This document shows positions 18,413-27,601 of a DNA stretch of 64,000 bases, piece after piece (the stretch's first letter is position 1; every line of letters begins with the position of its first letter). Origin of the DNA: Geothrix sp. SG200 (GTDB lineage: Bacteria; Acidobacteriota; Holophagae; Holophagales; Holophagaceae); assembly GCF_022808935.1 (NCBI RefSeq), contig NZ_JAKZFR010000007.1:185683-249682 (forward strand). The letters run 5' to 3'. The notes under the pieces were generated by a model. The model saw only the letters and a program-made list of their open reading frames with translations, was not told where the DNA came from and made no database searches. The position numbers were made by a program, and so were the translations under genes.

Positions 18413-19272
18413 CAGATCACCGCCTCGGAGGGCATGGTCCGCTTCGCGGCCACGAAGGTCCACAGACCCAGGTGGAGGGCCGTGCCGAGCAGCGCGGGAC
18501 CCCAGCCCATCAGGGGGTGGGCCACGCCCACGAAGAGTTGGGGCCAGGTCTCCGCCAGCAGGATCGGGTTGAGGGCCTGCACGGCCGAGAAGCCTGTCAG
18601 TCCCTGGATCATGGAGGCCAGGGTGGCCGAGCCCAGCACCAGGCCCAGCACCCAGCCGATGCCCGCCCGTGGCGTGGCGGCCATGCTGGAGGCGCCCGCG
18701 GCCAGGGTGCCCATGAGGACCGAGCTGATGGCCATGGCCGGCAGCAGCCGCAGGGGCGCCGTCACCCACACGGGGCCGCTGGCGCCGGCGAGGATCAGGG
18801 ACATGAGCCAGGGCAGCAGGGCGAAGGGCAGGAGGATGGCGAAGGGCAGCGCCGAGGCGAAGCCCAGCTTGGCGATCAGGTAGTCCCGGGGCGCGACGGG
18901 ATGGGCATACATCAGGGGCCGCACGCGGTAGAGCGTGTCGCGGGCCACCAGGCCGCCGCCCACCAGGGCCACCAGGAACCAGAGCAGGTAGCTGGCGGGG
19001 TTCAGAAGGTCCGCCTGGAAATCCGCTCCCTGGGTGAGGATGGTCCTGGCGAAGTCCTGCATGGGTCGGAAGGTCTGGTTGGTCTGGAGCAGATGATCCA
19101 CGTAGATCCGGGCCACCTTCCACAGCAGCAGGAAGAGGAAGGTGAAGCCGAAGAAGCGGCCGATCTTCTGGCGCCAGAGCCGCGTCAGGTCGAAGCGCGC
19201 GAGCACCAGGGCCGGCGGCTGACCGTGGCTGAGATCCGGCGCGGGCGGCAACGTGGGGGCATAGATGGGCAT
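18412..19272 (-). CDS. ABC transporter permease (ABC-2 type)
   Basis: 286 residues. A soluble N-terminus of ~45 residues, then about six hydrophobic helices, with an amphipathic RVRPLMYAHPVAPRDYLIAKLG segment typical of the cytoplasmic coupling region. ATG 19272 lies one base after the stop of the upstream ATPase gene (TGAcATG), so the two are translationally coupled. Probably forms an exporter with that ATPase. Substrate unknown. Confidence 0.8.
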   Translation of the reverse strand: MPIYAPTLPPAPDLSHGQPPALVLARFDLTRLWRQKIGRFFGFTFLFLLLWKVARIYVDHLLQTNQTFRPMQDFARTILTQGADFQADLLNPASYLLWFLVALVGGGLVARDTLYRVRPLMYAHPVAPRDYLIAKLGFASALPFAILLPFALLPWLMSLILAGASGPVWVTAPLRLLPAMAISSVLMGTLAAGASSMAATPRAGIGWVLGLVLGSATLASMIQGLTGFSAVQALNPILLAETWPQLFVGVAHPLMGWGPALLGTALHLGLWTFVAAKRTMPSEAVI

Positions 19273-19273
19273 G

Positions 19274-20209
19274 TCAGGCTCCCCCTCCGGCGGCCGGGGC
19301 CCCATGGAGGGCCCTCAGCAGCACTTCGTCCAGTCGGTCGTGGCGCGGTGTGAGCTGGATGAGCGTGGCGCCCTTCGCCTCGGCCCAGCGGAAGGCGGCC
19401 GTAGAATCGGCCTCCGCCAGCTCCAGGTCGTAGAGGCCGTTGCGGGCCTCCAGCACCGCGCCAAGATCCGCCAGAGCAGCCTCTTGGCCGCTGTCGAGCG
19501 GGTCGAGGAAGCGCAGCTCCACGCGCCGGGCCAGGGCTCTGCGCAGTCCAGCCATGGAGCCTGCGGCCTTGATCTGGCCCTGGTCGAGGATCACCAGCTG
19601 GTCCGCCACGCGCTCCACGTCGCCCAGCAGGTGGGAAGCCAGGATGACGCCCGTGCCCAGCTCCGCGTGGACGCGCAGCACCAGGTCCAGCATGCGGCGG
19701 CGGCCGTCGGGATCCAGGCCGTTGGTGGGCTCGTCCAGAAACACCAGCTCCGGGCTGTGCACCAGGGCCTGGGCCAGCTTCACCCGCTGGCGCATGCCTG
19801 TGGAATAGCCGCTGACGGGCCGGTAGCGGGCCTCATCCAGACCCACGAAGTAGAGCACCTCGTGGGCGCGGTCCCGGGCCGACTCCGGCGCAAGGCCGCT
19901 CAGCTCGCCCCAGAAGGCGACCTGTTCATAGGCCGAGGCGTCCTCGATGAGGGCGTCGTACTCGGGCATGTAGCCGATGCGCGCCCGGAGCTTGGCGGCT
20001 TCGGGAGCCCCGAGGGCCACGCCCAGCACCGTCCCGCCGCCAGCGGAGGGGCGCAGGAGGCCGAGAAGGGCCTTCAGCAGGGTGGACTTGCCGGCGCCAT
20101 TGGGGCCCAGCAGGCCCACGATGCCCTGGTCCAGGGTGAGGGTCAGACCCTTCAGGGCGGGCGCCGCCGCGGCGGCGTAGCGCACTTCCAGGTTCTCGAA
20201 GGCGATCAA
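19274..20209 (-). CDS. ABC transporter ATP-binding protein (first of the cluster)
   Basis: 311 residues. Walker A GPNGAGKST, signature GYSTGMRQRVKLAQ, Walker B LVFLDEPTNGLDP and ASHLL switch. Starts at TTG 20209, chosen because GGAGG precedes it by 6 nt and the ABC fold begins at once (IAFENLEVRYA). The C-terminal ~75 residues (KAAGSMAGLRR...) are the extension seen in ABC-2 exporter ATPases. Leads the four-gene run of ATPase, permease, ATPase, permease, which looks like two tandem exporters or one with two heterodimers. Confidence 0.92.
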   Translation of the reverse strand: MIAFENLEVRYAAAAAPALKGLTLTLDQGIVGLLGPNGAGKSTLLKALLGLLRPSAGGGTVLGVALGAPEAAKLRARIGYMPEYDALIEDASAYEQVAFWGELSGLAPESARDRAHEVLYFVGLDEARYRPVSGYSTGMRQRVKLAQALVHSPELVFLDEPTNGLDPDGRRRMLDLVLRVHAELGTGVILASHLLGDVERVADQLVILDQGQIKAAGSMAGLRRALARRVELRFLDPLDSGQEAALADLGAVLEARNGLYDLELAEADSTAAFRWAEAKGATLIQLTPRHDRLDEVLLRALHGAPAAGGGA

Positions 20210-20377
20210 CGGGGCCTCCAGGGGATGGTCACGGCTGCTCCAGGATGTGGCGGCTACGAGAGGCGGAGGGGAATGGATTAGGCCGGGGCGGATGTGGAAG
20301 GGGGGGCGGAATGGATTGTTCAATGAAAGCGACTTAGGCTGGACGGGATCATCCTCCCACCGCCCGAGGGCTTTCGC

Positions 20378-21592
20378 ATGCAACTCCTGGACTGGCCATT
20401 CCTCGACGCCCTGCAGGCGGGAGCGCTGGCGACCCTCTTCGTGGGCTTCGGCCTGGATGCCCTGGCCCGGCGGGATCGGATGATGGGCTGGATGGCCCTC
20501 ACCTGCCTGCTCGTGGGCGTCCGGCACGGGGTGCTGGCCCTCGGCTCCATGCCGGCCTGGAATCCGGACCTGGTGGACCGCATCCAGAGCCTGCTGGTGT
20601 CCGTCGGATTCATCACCCTCTGCGCGGCGCTGGTGAACCTGTTCCCGCGATACTTCCCGCGGCGATTCCCCGAATGGATCGCCCTGGGCATGATCCCCAA
20701 CTACATCCGCAACCTCCTCCTGACCCACCCGAGCCAGGCGGAGGTGTGGGCCCACGGCCTCTACGACCTCACCTACCTCCTGGGCTGCGGGTTCATCGTC
20801 TACTGGTCCCTGCGGGCCCGGCAAGGCGGCGATCCCATGGGGCGGAGGCTGTTCTTCGCGTTCTTCGCCCTCACCGTCCCGGTGGTGGTGGAGATCACCG
20901 CCCAGAGCCTCTTCGGGATCAAGATCCGGCTGTCCGGCTTCAGCCTCGTGATCCTGGCCATGGCCATCGGCACCTCCTGGCAGTGGCTCGTGGTGCGGGA
21001 CATGGAATCCCGCGTCCAGCGGGCCGAGACCGAGGTCGAGATCTGGCGGAGCCTCGTGCCGGGCAATGCCTTCCGGACCGACCGGCCCTCCCCGCTGATG
21101 GAAGGACTCTTCGGAAGCGGGTGGGCGGACCGTGTGCGCGAGAACCCCGAGGCGCCCCTGGTGGCCCTGGACGGTGCTTCCTACCACCTGCGGACCCGCC
21201 TCCTCCACCACCCCGAGCGGCTGGGCTGGTACGAGCGGGAGGGCGACGCCCAGCCGGGCACCCGGGGCTTCCTGGCCGGCTGGACGGTGGCCCTGGGCAT
21301 GGACGATCCCGAAGCCAGCGCCCGGATCCAGGAGTGGCTTCACAGCTGGGGCGCCGATGTGCACCTGTGGGGTACCGTGCCCCCCCGGGAGGGTCCCTAC
21401 CCCAGCGTCCTCATCTGGGCCCGTGAACCCAGCATCCTGGCGGTCTGGCGGGAGGACGACCTGCTGCGCCGGCGCCCCCGGTGGATCCAGCTGGGCGGCC
21501 CCATCACCGCGGGCCCCCATGTCCGGCTGGACCTGGGCCTGGATGCCGCCAGCCTGCGCGAGACCCTCCGCGAGCTGCTCTCCCGGCACTGA
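20378..21592 (+). CDS. Multi-pass membrane protein with unknown soluble C-terminal domain
   Basis: 404 residues. About six or seven hydrophobic helices fill residues 10-215 and resemble the layout of 7TM sensor modules, though no named motif was found. After the last helix a short charged stretch (RDMESRVQRAETEVEIWRSLVPG) leads into a ~180-residue soluble region of unknown fold. No kinase, GGDEF or phosphatase motif is visible. It is divergent from the ABC cluster and 70 bp upstream of dnaE. Function unknown; a sensory role is only a guess. Confidence 0.65.
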   Translation: MQLLDWPFLDALQAGALATLFVGFGLDALARRDRMMGWMALTCLLVGVRHGVLALGSMPAWNPDLVDRIQSLLVSVGFITLCAALVNLFPRYFPRRFPEWIALGMIPNYIRNLLLTHPSQAEVWAHGLYDLTYLLGCGFIVYWSLRARQGGDPMGRRLFFAFFALTVPVVVEITAQSLFGIKIRLSGFSLVILAMAIGTSWQWLVVRDMESRVQRAETEVEIWRSLVPGNAFRTDRPSPLMEGLFGSGWADRVRENPEAPLVALDGASYHLRTRLLHHPERLGWYEREGDAQPGTRGFLAGWTVALGMDDPEASARIQEWLHSWGADVHLWGTVPPREGPYPSVLIWAREPSILAVWREDDLLRRRPRWIQLGGPITAGPHVRLDLGLDAASLRETLRELLSRH

Positions 21593-21662
21593 TCCCGCGG
21601 GGATCGGGTGTTGACCTCCGGGCACTTGCCCGGTCGCGGCCGATCCGGCGGAGAATGGGGGC

Positions 21663-24600
21663 ATGAGCTTCGCCCATCTCCACCTGCATACCGAGCACTC
21701 GCTTCTCGACGGCCTGACCCGCATCCCCGACCTCATCAAGAAGTGCCGGGCCAGCGGCATGCCCGCCGTGGCCGTCACCGACCACGGGAACATGTTCGGG
21801 ATGATGAAGCTCTACGACGCCTGCGAGAAGACGAAGGATGCCGAGGGCACCTGGGCCGTGAAGCCCATCCTGGGCTGCGAAGTCTACGTGGCTCCCAAGA
21901 CCCGCTTCGACCGGAAGCTCGAGGCCAAGAACCTCACGGGCGAGGAGGGCCTGGAGGACTGCGTGGACCCCAGCGGCAGCCGCGACGCGGGCTACCACCT
22001 GGTGCTGCTGGCCAAGAATCCGAAGGGGTTCGCCAACCTCTCGAAGCTGGTGTCGGCAGGCTTCACCGAGGGTTTCTACTACAAGCCGCGGATCGACAAG
22101 GACATCCTCCGCGAGCACAGCGAGGGCCTCATCGCGCTCTCCGCGTGCCTTGGCGGCGAGGTGCAGGCGCGCATTCTCCAGAATCGCCTGGACCAGGCCG
22201 AGCGCGTGGCCCGCGACTTCCGCGACCTCTTCGGCGAGGACTTCTACCTGGAGATCCAGGACCAGGGTTTCGACAAGGAGAAGGAGATCATCCCCTTCCA
22301 GCAGCAGCTCGCAGAGCGGCTGGGCATTCCGCTGGTGGCCACCAACGACGCCCACTACCTCAACCACGAGGATGCCGACCTGCACGACACCCTGCTCTGC
22401 ATCGGCACGAAGACCACCAAGGCCAAAGAGAAGCGCATGCGGTTCTCCACGGACCAGTTCTTCGTGAAGACGCCCGAGGAGATGCGGGCCGTCTTCCCGG
22501 ACCACCCTGAATATCTGGAGCGCACGCTCGAGATCGCCGCCAAGGTGGACCTGTTCCCCATCACGCGGAAGCCCGTCACGCCCCAGTTCCCCGTGCCCGA
22601 CGGCTATGACCTGGAGGGCTATTTTGTCCATGTCGCCAAGGAGACCTTCGAGGCCCGCATGGCCGAGTGCCGCCCCCGCTGGCAGGCCGGCACGCTGAAG
22701 CATCCCGAGGCGAAGTACCGCGAGCGCCTGGCCTTTGAGCTGGACATGATCCTCAAGATGGGCTTCCCCGGCTACTTCCTGCTGGTCTGGGACTTCATCC
22801 GCAAGGCCCGCGAGATGGGTGTGCCCGTGGGCCCGGGCCGCGGCTCGGCCGCCGGCAGCATCGTGGCCTGGTCGATGATGATCACCGACATCGACCCCAT
22901 GCAGTACGACCTGCTCTTCGAGCGGTTCCTCAACCCCGAGCGCGTCTCCATGCCCGACGTGGACATCGACTTCTGCCGCGACGGGCGCCAGCGGGTCATC
23001 GACTACGTCACGGAGAAGTACGGCCAGGACAAGGTCAGCAACATCGTCACCATCAACCAGCTCAAGACCAAGGCCGTCATCAAGGACGTGGCGCGGGTCT
23101 TCGAGAAGGACTTCGCCTTCGCCAACAACCTCACCAAGCTGGTGCCCCAGGAGCCCGGCAAGCCCATCACCGTGGGCGAGGCGCTCGAGAAGAGCGACAA
23201 GCTCCGCGAGCTGTACGAGAGCGATCCCGAGGTGAAGAACATCCTCGACATCTCGGCCCGTCTGGAGGGCCTGGCCCGCAACACCGGGGTGCACGCGGCG
23301 GGCGTCATCATCGCGCCCGACGAGCTGACCCAGTTCGCGCCGCTGTCCATGGACAAGGACAAGAAGGTGATGGTGCAGTACACCATGACCGAGGCCGAGC
23401 GCGCCGGCCTGCTGAAGATGGACTTCCTGGGCCTGGAGACGCTCACCCAGATCGCCAAGACCCAGGAGGTCATCGAGCGGCGGCACGGCAAGCCGCACGA
23501 CATGAGGTCCATCCGCACCTTCGACGACAGGAAAACCTTCGAGCTCTTCGCCGCCGGCGACACGGATGGCGTCTTCCAGTTCGAGTCCGGCGGCATGAAG
23601 CAGCTGCTCCGCCAGCTGGGCCCCGACCGCTTCGACGACCTCATCGCGCTCAACGCCCTCTTCCGCCCGGGCCCGCTGGGCGCGGGCATGGGCACCACGT
23701 ACGTGGAGCGGCGCCACGGCCGCGAGCCCGTGACCTACATGTTCCCGGACCTGGAGCCCATCCTCTCCCCCACCTACGGCGTGATCCTCTACCAGGAACA
23801 GGTCATGCAGATCGCCAGCCTCGTGGCCGGATACTCCCTGGGCGAGGCGGACATGCTGCGCCGCGCCATGGGCAAGAAGGACAAGGAGAAGATGGCGAAG
23901 GAGAAGACCAAGTTCATCGAGCGGGGCGCCGCCCGGGGCTACGACAAGGCCAGGGTCGCGGAGATGTTCGACCTCATCGAGTACTTCGCGGGCTACGGCT
24001 TCAACAAGAGCCACAGCGCGGCCTACGCCATGGTGGCCTACGAGACCGCCTACCTGAAGGCCAACTACCCTGTGGAGTTCATGGCGGGCCTGCTCTCCAC
24101 CAAGTCCGGCCGCACGGACGACGTGGCCAAGTACGTGCAGAACTGCCGGGAACGGGGCATTGAGGTGCTGGGGCCGGACATCAACGAGTCGGCGCTCGAT
24201 TTCACCGCGACCGGAGATCGGCAGATCCGTTTCGGATTTGCTGCGGTGAAGGGGCTTGGGGAAGCCGCGCTGCAGGCCATCCTCGAAGCGCGCGAAGCCG
24301 AAGGCGGCTTCAAGGACCTGTTCCACGCGCTGAAGAGCACGGACCTCTCGAAGGCCAACCGCAAGGTGTGGGAGTCCCTCATCAAGGCCGGTGCCTTCGA
24401 CAGCCTGGAGCCCAACCGGGCGGCGCTGGTCCAGGGCCTGCCGGACGCCATCTCCGCGGCCTCCCGCGGCACCGGCGATACGGGCATGACCAGCCTCTTC
24501 GACGACGCGGAGATGGCCACCCTCAGCGAGGACTGGCGCGTGCCCGAGGGCATCGAGCCCTGGGACCGCCGAACGCGGCTGGCCGCGGAGCGCGAGGTGC

Positions 24601-25292
24601 TGGGCCTCTTCGTCAGCGGCCATCCCCTCGAGGAGTTCGCCGACGCCATCCAGGTGCATACCCACGGCACCCTGGCCAAGATCCTGGAGGACGTGGCCGC
24701 CGGGCGGCTGCGGGACCGCGGCGAGGTCACACTGGGCGCCATGGTCAGCACCGTGGCCTTCAAGACCAACCAGAAGGGCGAGCCCTGGGCCATCCTCCAG
24801 GTGGAGGACCTGGCCGGGAAGATGGAAGTGCTGCTCATGGCCAGCAAGTGGGATCCCCTCACCAAGAAGGCCACGCTGCGCCCCTTCGAGCGCTACCGGC
24901 ACCTGGCGGTGCCCGAGGCCATGCTGCGCATCACGGGCGAGCTGCGGGTGGAGACCCTCCAGGCCAACGGCAACGGAAACGGGGATGCCGAAGAGGAGGA
25001 AGAGCAGACCGTGGTGAAGGTCTTCGCCACCGTGCTGGAGCCGCTGGAGACCTTCCAGGGCCAGGGCTTCACCGGGGCGCTGGTGCGGCTGCCCGTGGGC
25101 GAGTGCCCACCCCGCCTGGAATCGATCCTCAAGGACCACCGGGGCGACCTGCCCGTGACCTTCGAGTACCGCTCGAAGGAGGGCCTGGTGGCCCGCGTCC
25201 GGGCCGGCCGGGACCTGCGCCTCAAGCACGACCCCGACCTGGCGGAACGGCTCGCCAAGGACACGGGCTGCACCCTCACCTGGACCTACTGA
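21663..25292 (+). CDS. dnaE: DNA polymerase III alpha subunit
   Basis: 1209 residues. Replicative polymerase of the DnaE1 type. The PHP domain starts at residue 3 (FAHLHLHTEHSLLDG, with VTDHGNMFG). The C-family palm carries GPGRGSAAGS and the PDVDIDF acidic motif, with the third Asp expected further on. An HhH segment (YFAGYGFNKSHSAAYA) and a C-terminal OB fold (GAMVSTVAFKTNQKGEPWA) are present. A GGCGGAG-like ribosome site precedes ATG 21663. The acidic linker EEEEEQ near residue 1115 is a local oddity. Chromosomal replication. Confidence 0.97.
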   Translation: MSFAHLHLHTEHSLLDGLTRIPDLIKKCRASGMPAVAVTDHGNMFGMMKLYDACEKTKDAEGTWAVKPILGCEVYVAPKTRFDRKLEAKNLTGEEGLEDCVDPSGSRDAGYHLVLLAKNPKGFANLSKLVSAGFTEGFYYKPRIDKDILREHSEGLIALSACLGGEVQARILQNRLDQAERVARDFRDLFGEDFYLEIQDQGFDKEKEIIPFQQQLAERLGIPLVATNDAHYLNHEDADLHDTLLCIGTKTTKAKEKRMRFSTDQFFVKTPEEMRAVFPDHPEYLERTLEIAAKVDLFPITRKPVTPQFPVPDGYDLEGYFVHVAKETFEARMAECRPRWQAGTLKHPEAKYRERLAFELDMILKMGFPGYFLLVWDFIRKAREMGVPVGPGRGSAAGSIVAWSMMITDIDPMQYDLLFERFLNPERVSMPDVDIDFCRDGRQRVIDYVTEKYGQDKVSNIVTINQLKTKAVIKDVARVFEKDFAFANNLTKLVPQEPGKPITVGEALEKSDKLRELYESDPEVKNILDISARLEGLARNTGVHAAGVIIAPDELTQFAPLSMDKDKKVMVQYTMTEAERAGLLKMDFLGLETLTQIAKTQEVIERRHGKPHDMRSIRTFDDRKTFELFAAGDTDGVFQFESGGMKQLLRQLGPDRFDDLIALNALFRPGPLGAGMGTTYVERRHGREPVTYMFPDLEPILSPTYGVILYQEQVMQIASLVAGYSLGEADMLRRAMGKKDKEKMAKEKTKFIERGAARGYDKARVAEMFDLIEYFAGYGFNKSHSAAYAMVAYETAYLKANYPVEFMAGLLSTKSGRTDDVAKYVQNCRERGIEVLGPDINESALDFTATGDRQIRFGFAAVKGLGEAALQAILEAREAEGGFKDLFHALKSTDLSKANRKVWESLIKAGAFDSLEPNRAALVQGLPDAISAASRGTGDTGMTSLFDDAEMATLSEDWRVPEGIEPWDRRTRLAAEREVLGLFVSGHPLEEFADAIQVHTHGTLAKILEDVAAGRLRDRGEVTLGAMVSTVAFKTNQKGEPWAILQVEDLAGKMEVLLMASKWDPLTKKATLRPFERYRHLAVPEAMLRITGELRVETLQANGNGNGDAEEEEEQTVVKVFATVLEPLETFQGQGFTGALVRLPVGECPPRLESILKDHRGDLPVTFEYRSKEGLVARVRAGRDLRLKHDPDLAERLAKDTGCTLTWTY

Positions 25293-25320
25293 TGCCCGGA
25301 ACCCCGGGCGCGGAGTCCCC

Positions 25321-26040
25321 GTGATCCCCCTCTTCCTGCTGCCCGGCTTCCGCCGCTGGGGCGCCCATCTGGAGGCCCTCCTGGCGCGGCCGGAGGGCTT
25401 ATGGGTCCACGGCCCGGCGGGATCGGGGGTCTCAACGGTCGCAGCAGAATTTGCCCTTCGCCAAAATCGGTCCTGGTTCGAAGCCGCTTCGGTGGAGGAA
25501 GGCGCCGCCTGGGCCGCCATCCACCCCGGAAGCGTGGTGGCGGCCCGGGGCCCGATGCCCGCCGGCTTGACCTGCCTGGAGTTGCGCCTTCCCGCCCTGG
25601 ACGAGGATCCCGACTGCCTTCCCGGGTTGCTGGCGGCCCTGGCGGAGGAGGAGGGCGTTCCTGCGCCCTGGCCTCCGGCCCTGGGGGCCCTGCCCTGCCC
25701 CGGCAACCTCCGGGAGCTCCGCAACCGGATGCTGCGTTGGAAGCTCCTGGGCCAGCTGCCGGAGCCCGAGCCGGCCGGCCCGCCCAGCTTCGAGGCCGAG
25801 GACATGGCCACGAACCTGCACGACCTGGAACGCTTCCTCCTGCACCGGGCCCTGCGCCGGGCCTACGGCAACCGCGTGGAGACCGCCCTCCGCCTGGGCG
25901 TGAGCCGCCGCCAGCTCTACCTCCTCATCCGCCGCCACGGCGATCCGGTCCGGGGCGAAGCGGCCTCCGGGGACCTGCCCCAGCGGATGAAGCGGCGCAG
26001 ATCGGCACAAAACTCCAGTCTGGACACCGACGCCCGATAA
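25321..26040 (+). CDS. Small NtrC-like protein: degenerate AAA remnant plus Fis-type HTH
   Basis: 239 residues from GTG 25321 (CGGAG upstream). The N-terminal part has a P-loop-like GPAGSGVST (31-39) in which the essential Walker Lys is replaced by Val. The middle keeps a bEBP-like fragment around residues 135-150 (PCPGNLRELRNRMLRWKLL, compare WPGNVRELxN). Residues ~165-208 form a Fis-type helix-turn-helix (LERFLLHRALRRAYGNRVETALRLGVSRRQLYLL). It lacks Walker B and GAFTGA, so ATPase activity and sigma54 activation are unlikely. It sits between dnaE and a second unusual bEBP; possibly a DNA-binding partner. Confidence 0.75.
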   Translation: MIPLFLLPGFRRWGAHLEALLARPEGLWVHGPAGSGVSTVAAEFALRQNRSWFEAASVEEGAAWAAIHPGSVVAARGPMPAGLTCLELRLPALDEDPDCLPGLLAALAEEEGVPAPWPPALGALPCPGNLRELRNRMLRWKLLGQLPEPEPAGPPSFEAEDMATNLHDLERFLLHRALRRAYGNRVETALRLGVSRRQLYLLIRRHGDPVRGEAASGDLPQRMKRRRSAQNSSLDTDAR

Positions 26041-26079
26041 CGGGGGCGTGGCCAGCCGGCCACGCATGGATGACCAGCT

Positions 26080-27579
26080 ATGGCGACTCCCCTTCGGGTA
26101 CTGGTGGTGGACGACAATCCCACGATGCGGGACGGACTCGCCCTGGGCCTGAAGCGGGCCGGCTTCCCCGTGGAGCTGGCCCGGAACGGCGAGGAGGCCT
26201 TGCGCCGCATCCATCCCGGCACCTTCGATCTCGCGGTGGTGAGTCTCCACCTGTCCGGCATGGGCTGCCCGCAGTTCCTGGCCCGCCTCAAGGCCGTGGA
26301 TCCCGCCCTGCCCGTCCTCCTCACCACCGGCCCCGGCGAGTCCGGGGAGGCCCTGGCCCTGGGCGCCTTCGACGTCCTCCCCCAACCCTTCACCCCTGAG
26401 GAACTCACCGCCGCCATGCAGAAGACCCTGACCTCCGAGGAACACCTCCAGACCACCGAACCCGCCGAAGCCCCCCTCCTCCTCACCCGGGATCGGGCCC
26501 TGGGCGAGGTCCTGGCCCTGGCCCGCCGCGCCGCGGACAGCCGCGCCACCATCCTCATCCAGGCCGAGCGCGGGGCCGGCAAGGAGATGCTGGCCCGCCT
26601 CATCCACGGGTCCAGCCCCCGCCACAGCGGCCCCTTCGTGACCTTCAACTGCGCCGCCCTCCCCGAAGACCTGCTGGAAGCGGAGCTGTTCGGCCTGGAG
26701 AAGGGCGGCCGCCCCGGCTCCGCCGCGAAGACCGGCGCCTTCGAGCAGGCGGATGGCGGCACCCTGGTGCTGGAGGCCGTCGAGGCCCTTCCTCTCGGCC
26801 TCCAGGATCGCCTGCTGCGGGTCCTCCAGGACCGGACGGTGGAGCGCGTGGGCGGCAGCCGCGCCATCCCCGTGGATGTCCGCCTCATCTCCCTCAGCAG
26901 CCGCGACCTCCTGGCGGAAGTGAAGGCGGGCCGCTTCGCCGAGGATCTCTACTACCGGCTGAACGTCATCCCCCTGAACCTGCCCCCCCTGCGGGAGCGG
27001 CTGGGCGACCTGGAACTGCTGGCCGCCCATTTCGCCGAGCGCTGCGCCCGGGAGAACGACCGGGCGGTGCCCAGCCTGGCGCCCAGCTTCCTCGCCGCCC
27101 TGGCCCGCCACCCCTGGACGGGCAACCTCCGCGAGCTGGAGAACGTCATCCAGCGCTGCGTGGTCCTGAACCAGGGCCACCGCCTCAGCCAGCAGGATCT
27201 CCGCTGGCTCCTGCCTCCCGAGGCCTTTGAAGGCCTGCCTGCCGATCCCCTCCAGGACGCCGCCGGGTCCTCCTGGGCCCCGCCCGCCCCGGACACCCCC
27301 CAAGGTGAGGAGAGGCCGCTTCCCCCGGGCGCCGTGGTGGCCGATCCTCGCAAGCCCCTGGTGGGCTTGGCCCTCGGCACGCCCGTCGTGCTGCCCCTGG
27401 GCCTGAGCCTGCCGGAGCTGGAGCGCTTCTGGCTGCTCTCGACGCTCAGCGCCCTCAAGGGCAACCGCACCCACTCCGCGGCCCAGCTGGACATCGCCCT
27501 CCGCACGGTGCGGAACAAGATCAACGAATACAAAGCCGACGGCTTCGTCATCCCGCCGAGCACGCGGGGAGGCGAGTAG
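26080..27579 (+). CDS. Atypical NtrC-family regulator (pseudo-receiver, altered AAA, Fis HTH)
   Basis: 499 residues. Receiver domain 1-115 keeps the acidic pair D11-D12 and Thr83 but has Ser55 where the phospho-accepting Asp should be and Gln102 in place of the conserved Lys. AAA domain ~130-370: Walker A-like AERGAGKE (162-169), the GAFTGA loop replaced by GGRPGS (209-214), and Walker B LEA in place of LDE (231-233). The YYRLN arginine is retained. A Pro-rich linker leads to a Fis-type HTH (~448-495). It probably cannot be phosphorylated or contact sigma54 in the usual way; regulation by another mechanism is inferred. Confidence 0.88.
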   Translation: MATPLRVLVVDDNPTMRDGLALGLKRAGFPVELARNGEEALRRIHPGTFDLAVVSLHLSGMGCPQFLARLKAVDPALPVLLTTGPGESGEALALGAFDVLPQPFTPEELTAAMQKTLTSEEHLQTTEPAEAPLLLTRDRALGEVLALARRAADSRATILIQAERGAGKEMLARLIHGSSPRHSGPFVTFNCAALPEDLLEAELFGLEKGGRPGSAAKTGAFEQADGGTLVLEAVEALPLGLQDRLLRVLQDRTVERVGGSRAIPVDVRLISLSSRDLLAEVKAGRFAEDLYYRLNVIPLNLPPLRERLGDLELLAAHFAERCARENDRAVPSLAPSFLAALARHPWTGNLRELENVIQRCVVLNQGHRLSQQDLRWLLPPEAFEGLPADPLQDAAGSSWAPPAPDTPQGEERPLPPGAVVADPRKPLVGLALGTPVVLPLGLSLPELERFWLLSTLSALKGNRTHSAAQLDIALRTVRNKINEYKADGFVIPPSTRGGE

Positions 27580-27601
27580 GCCGCCCCTGGCTGGAGCCCC
27601 C

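Noticed and set aside
21504..25811. 1435-codon open frame antisense to dnaE
   Set aside because: Its product is a low-complexity His/Gly/Leu/Val/Asp-rich string, as expected from the complement of GC-biased codons; dnaE on the plus strand has all family motifs.
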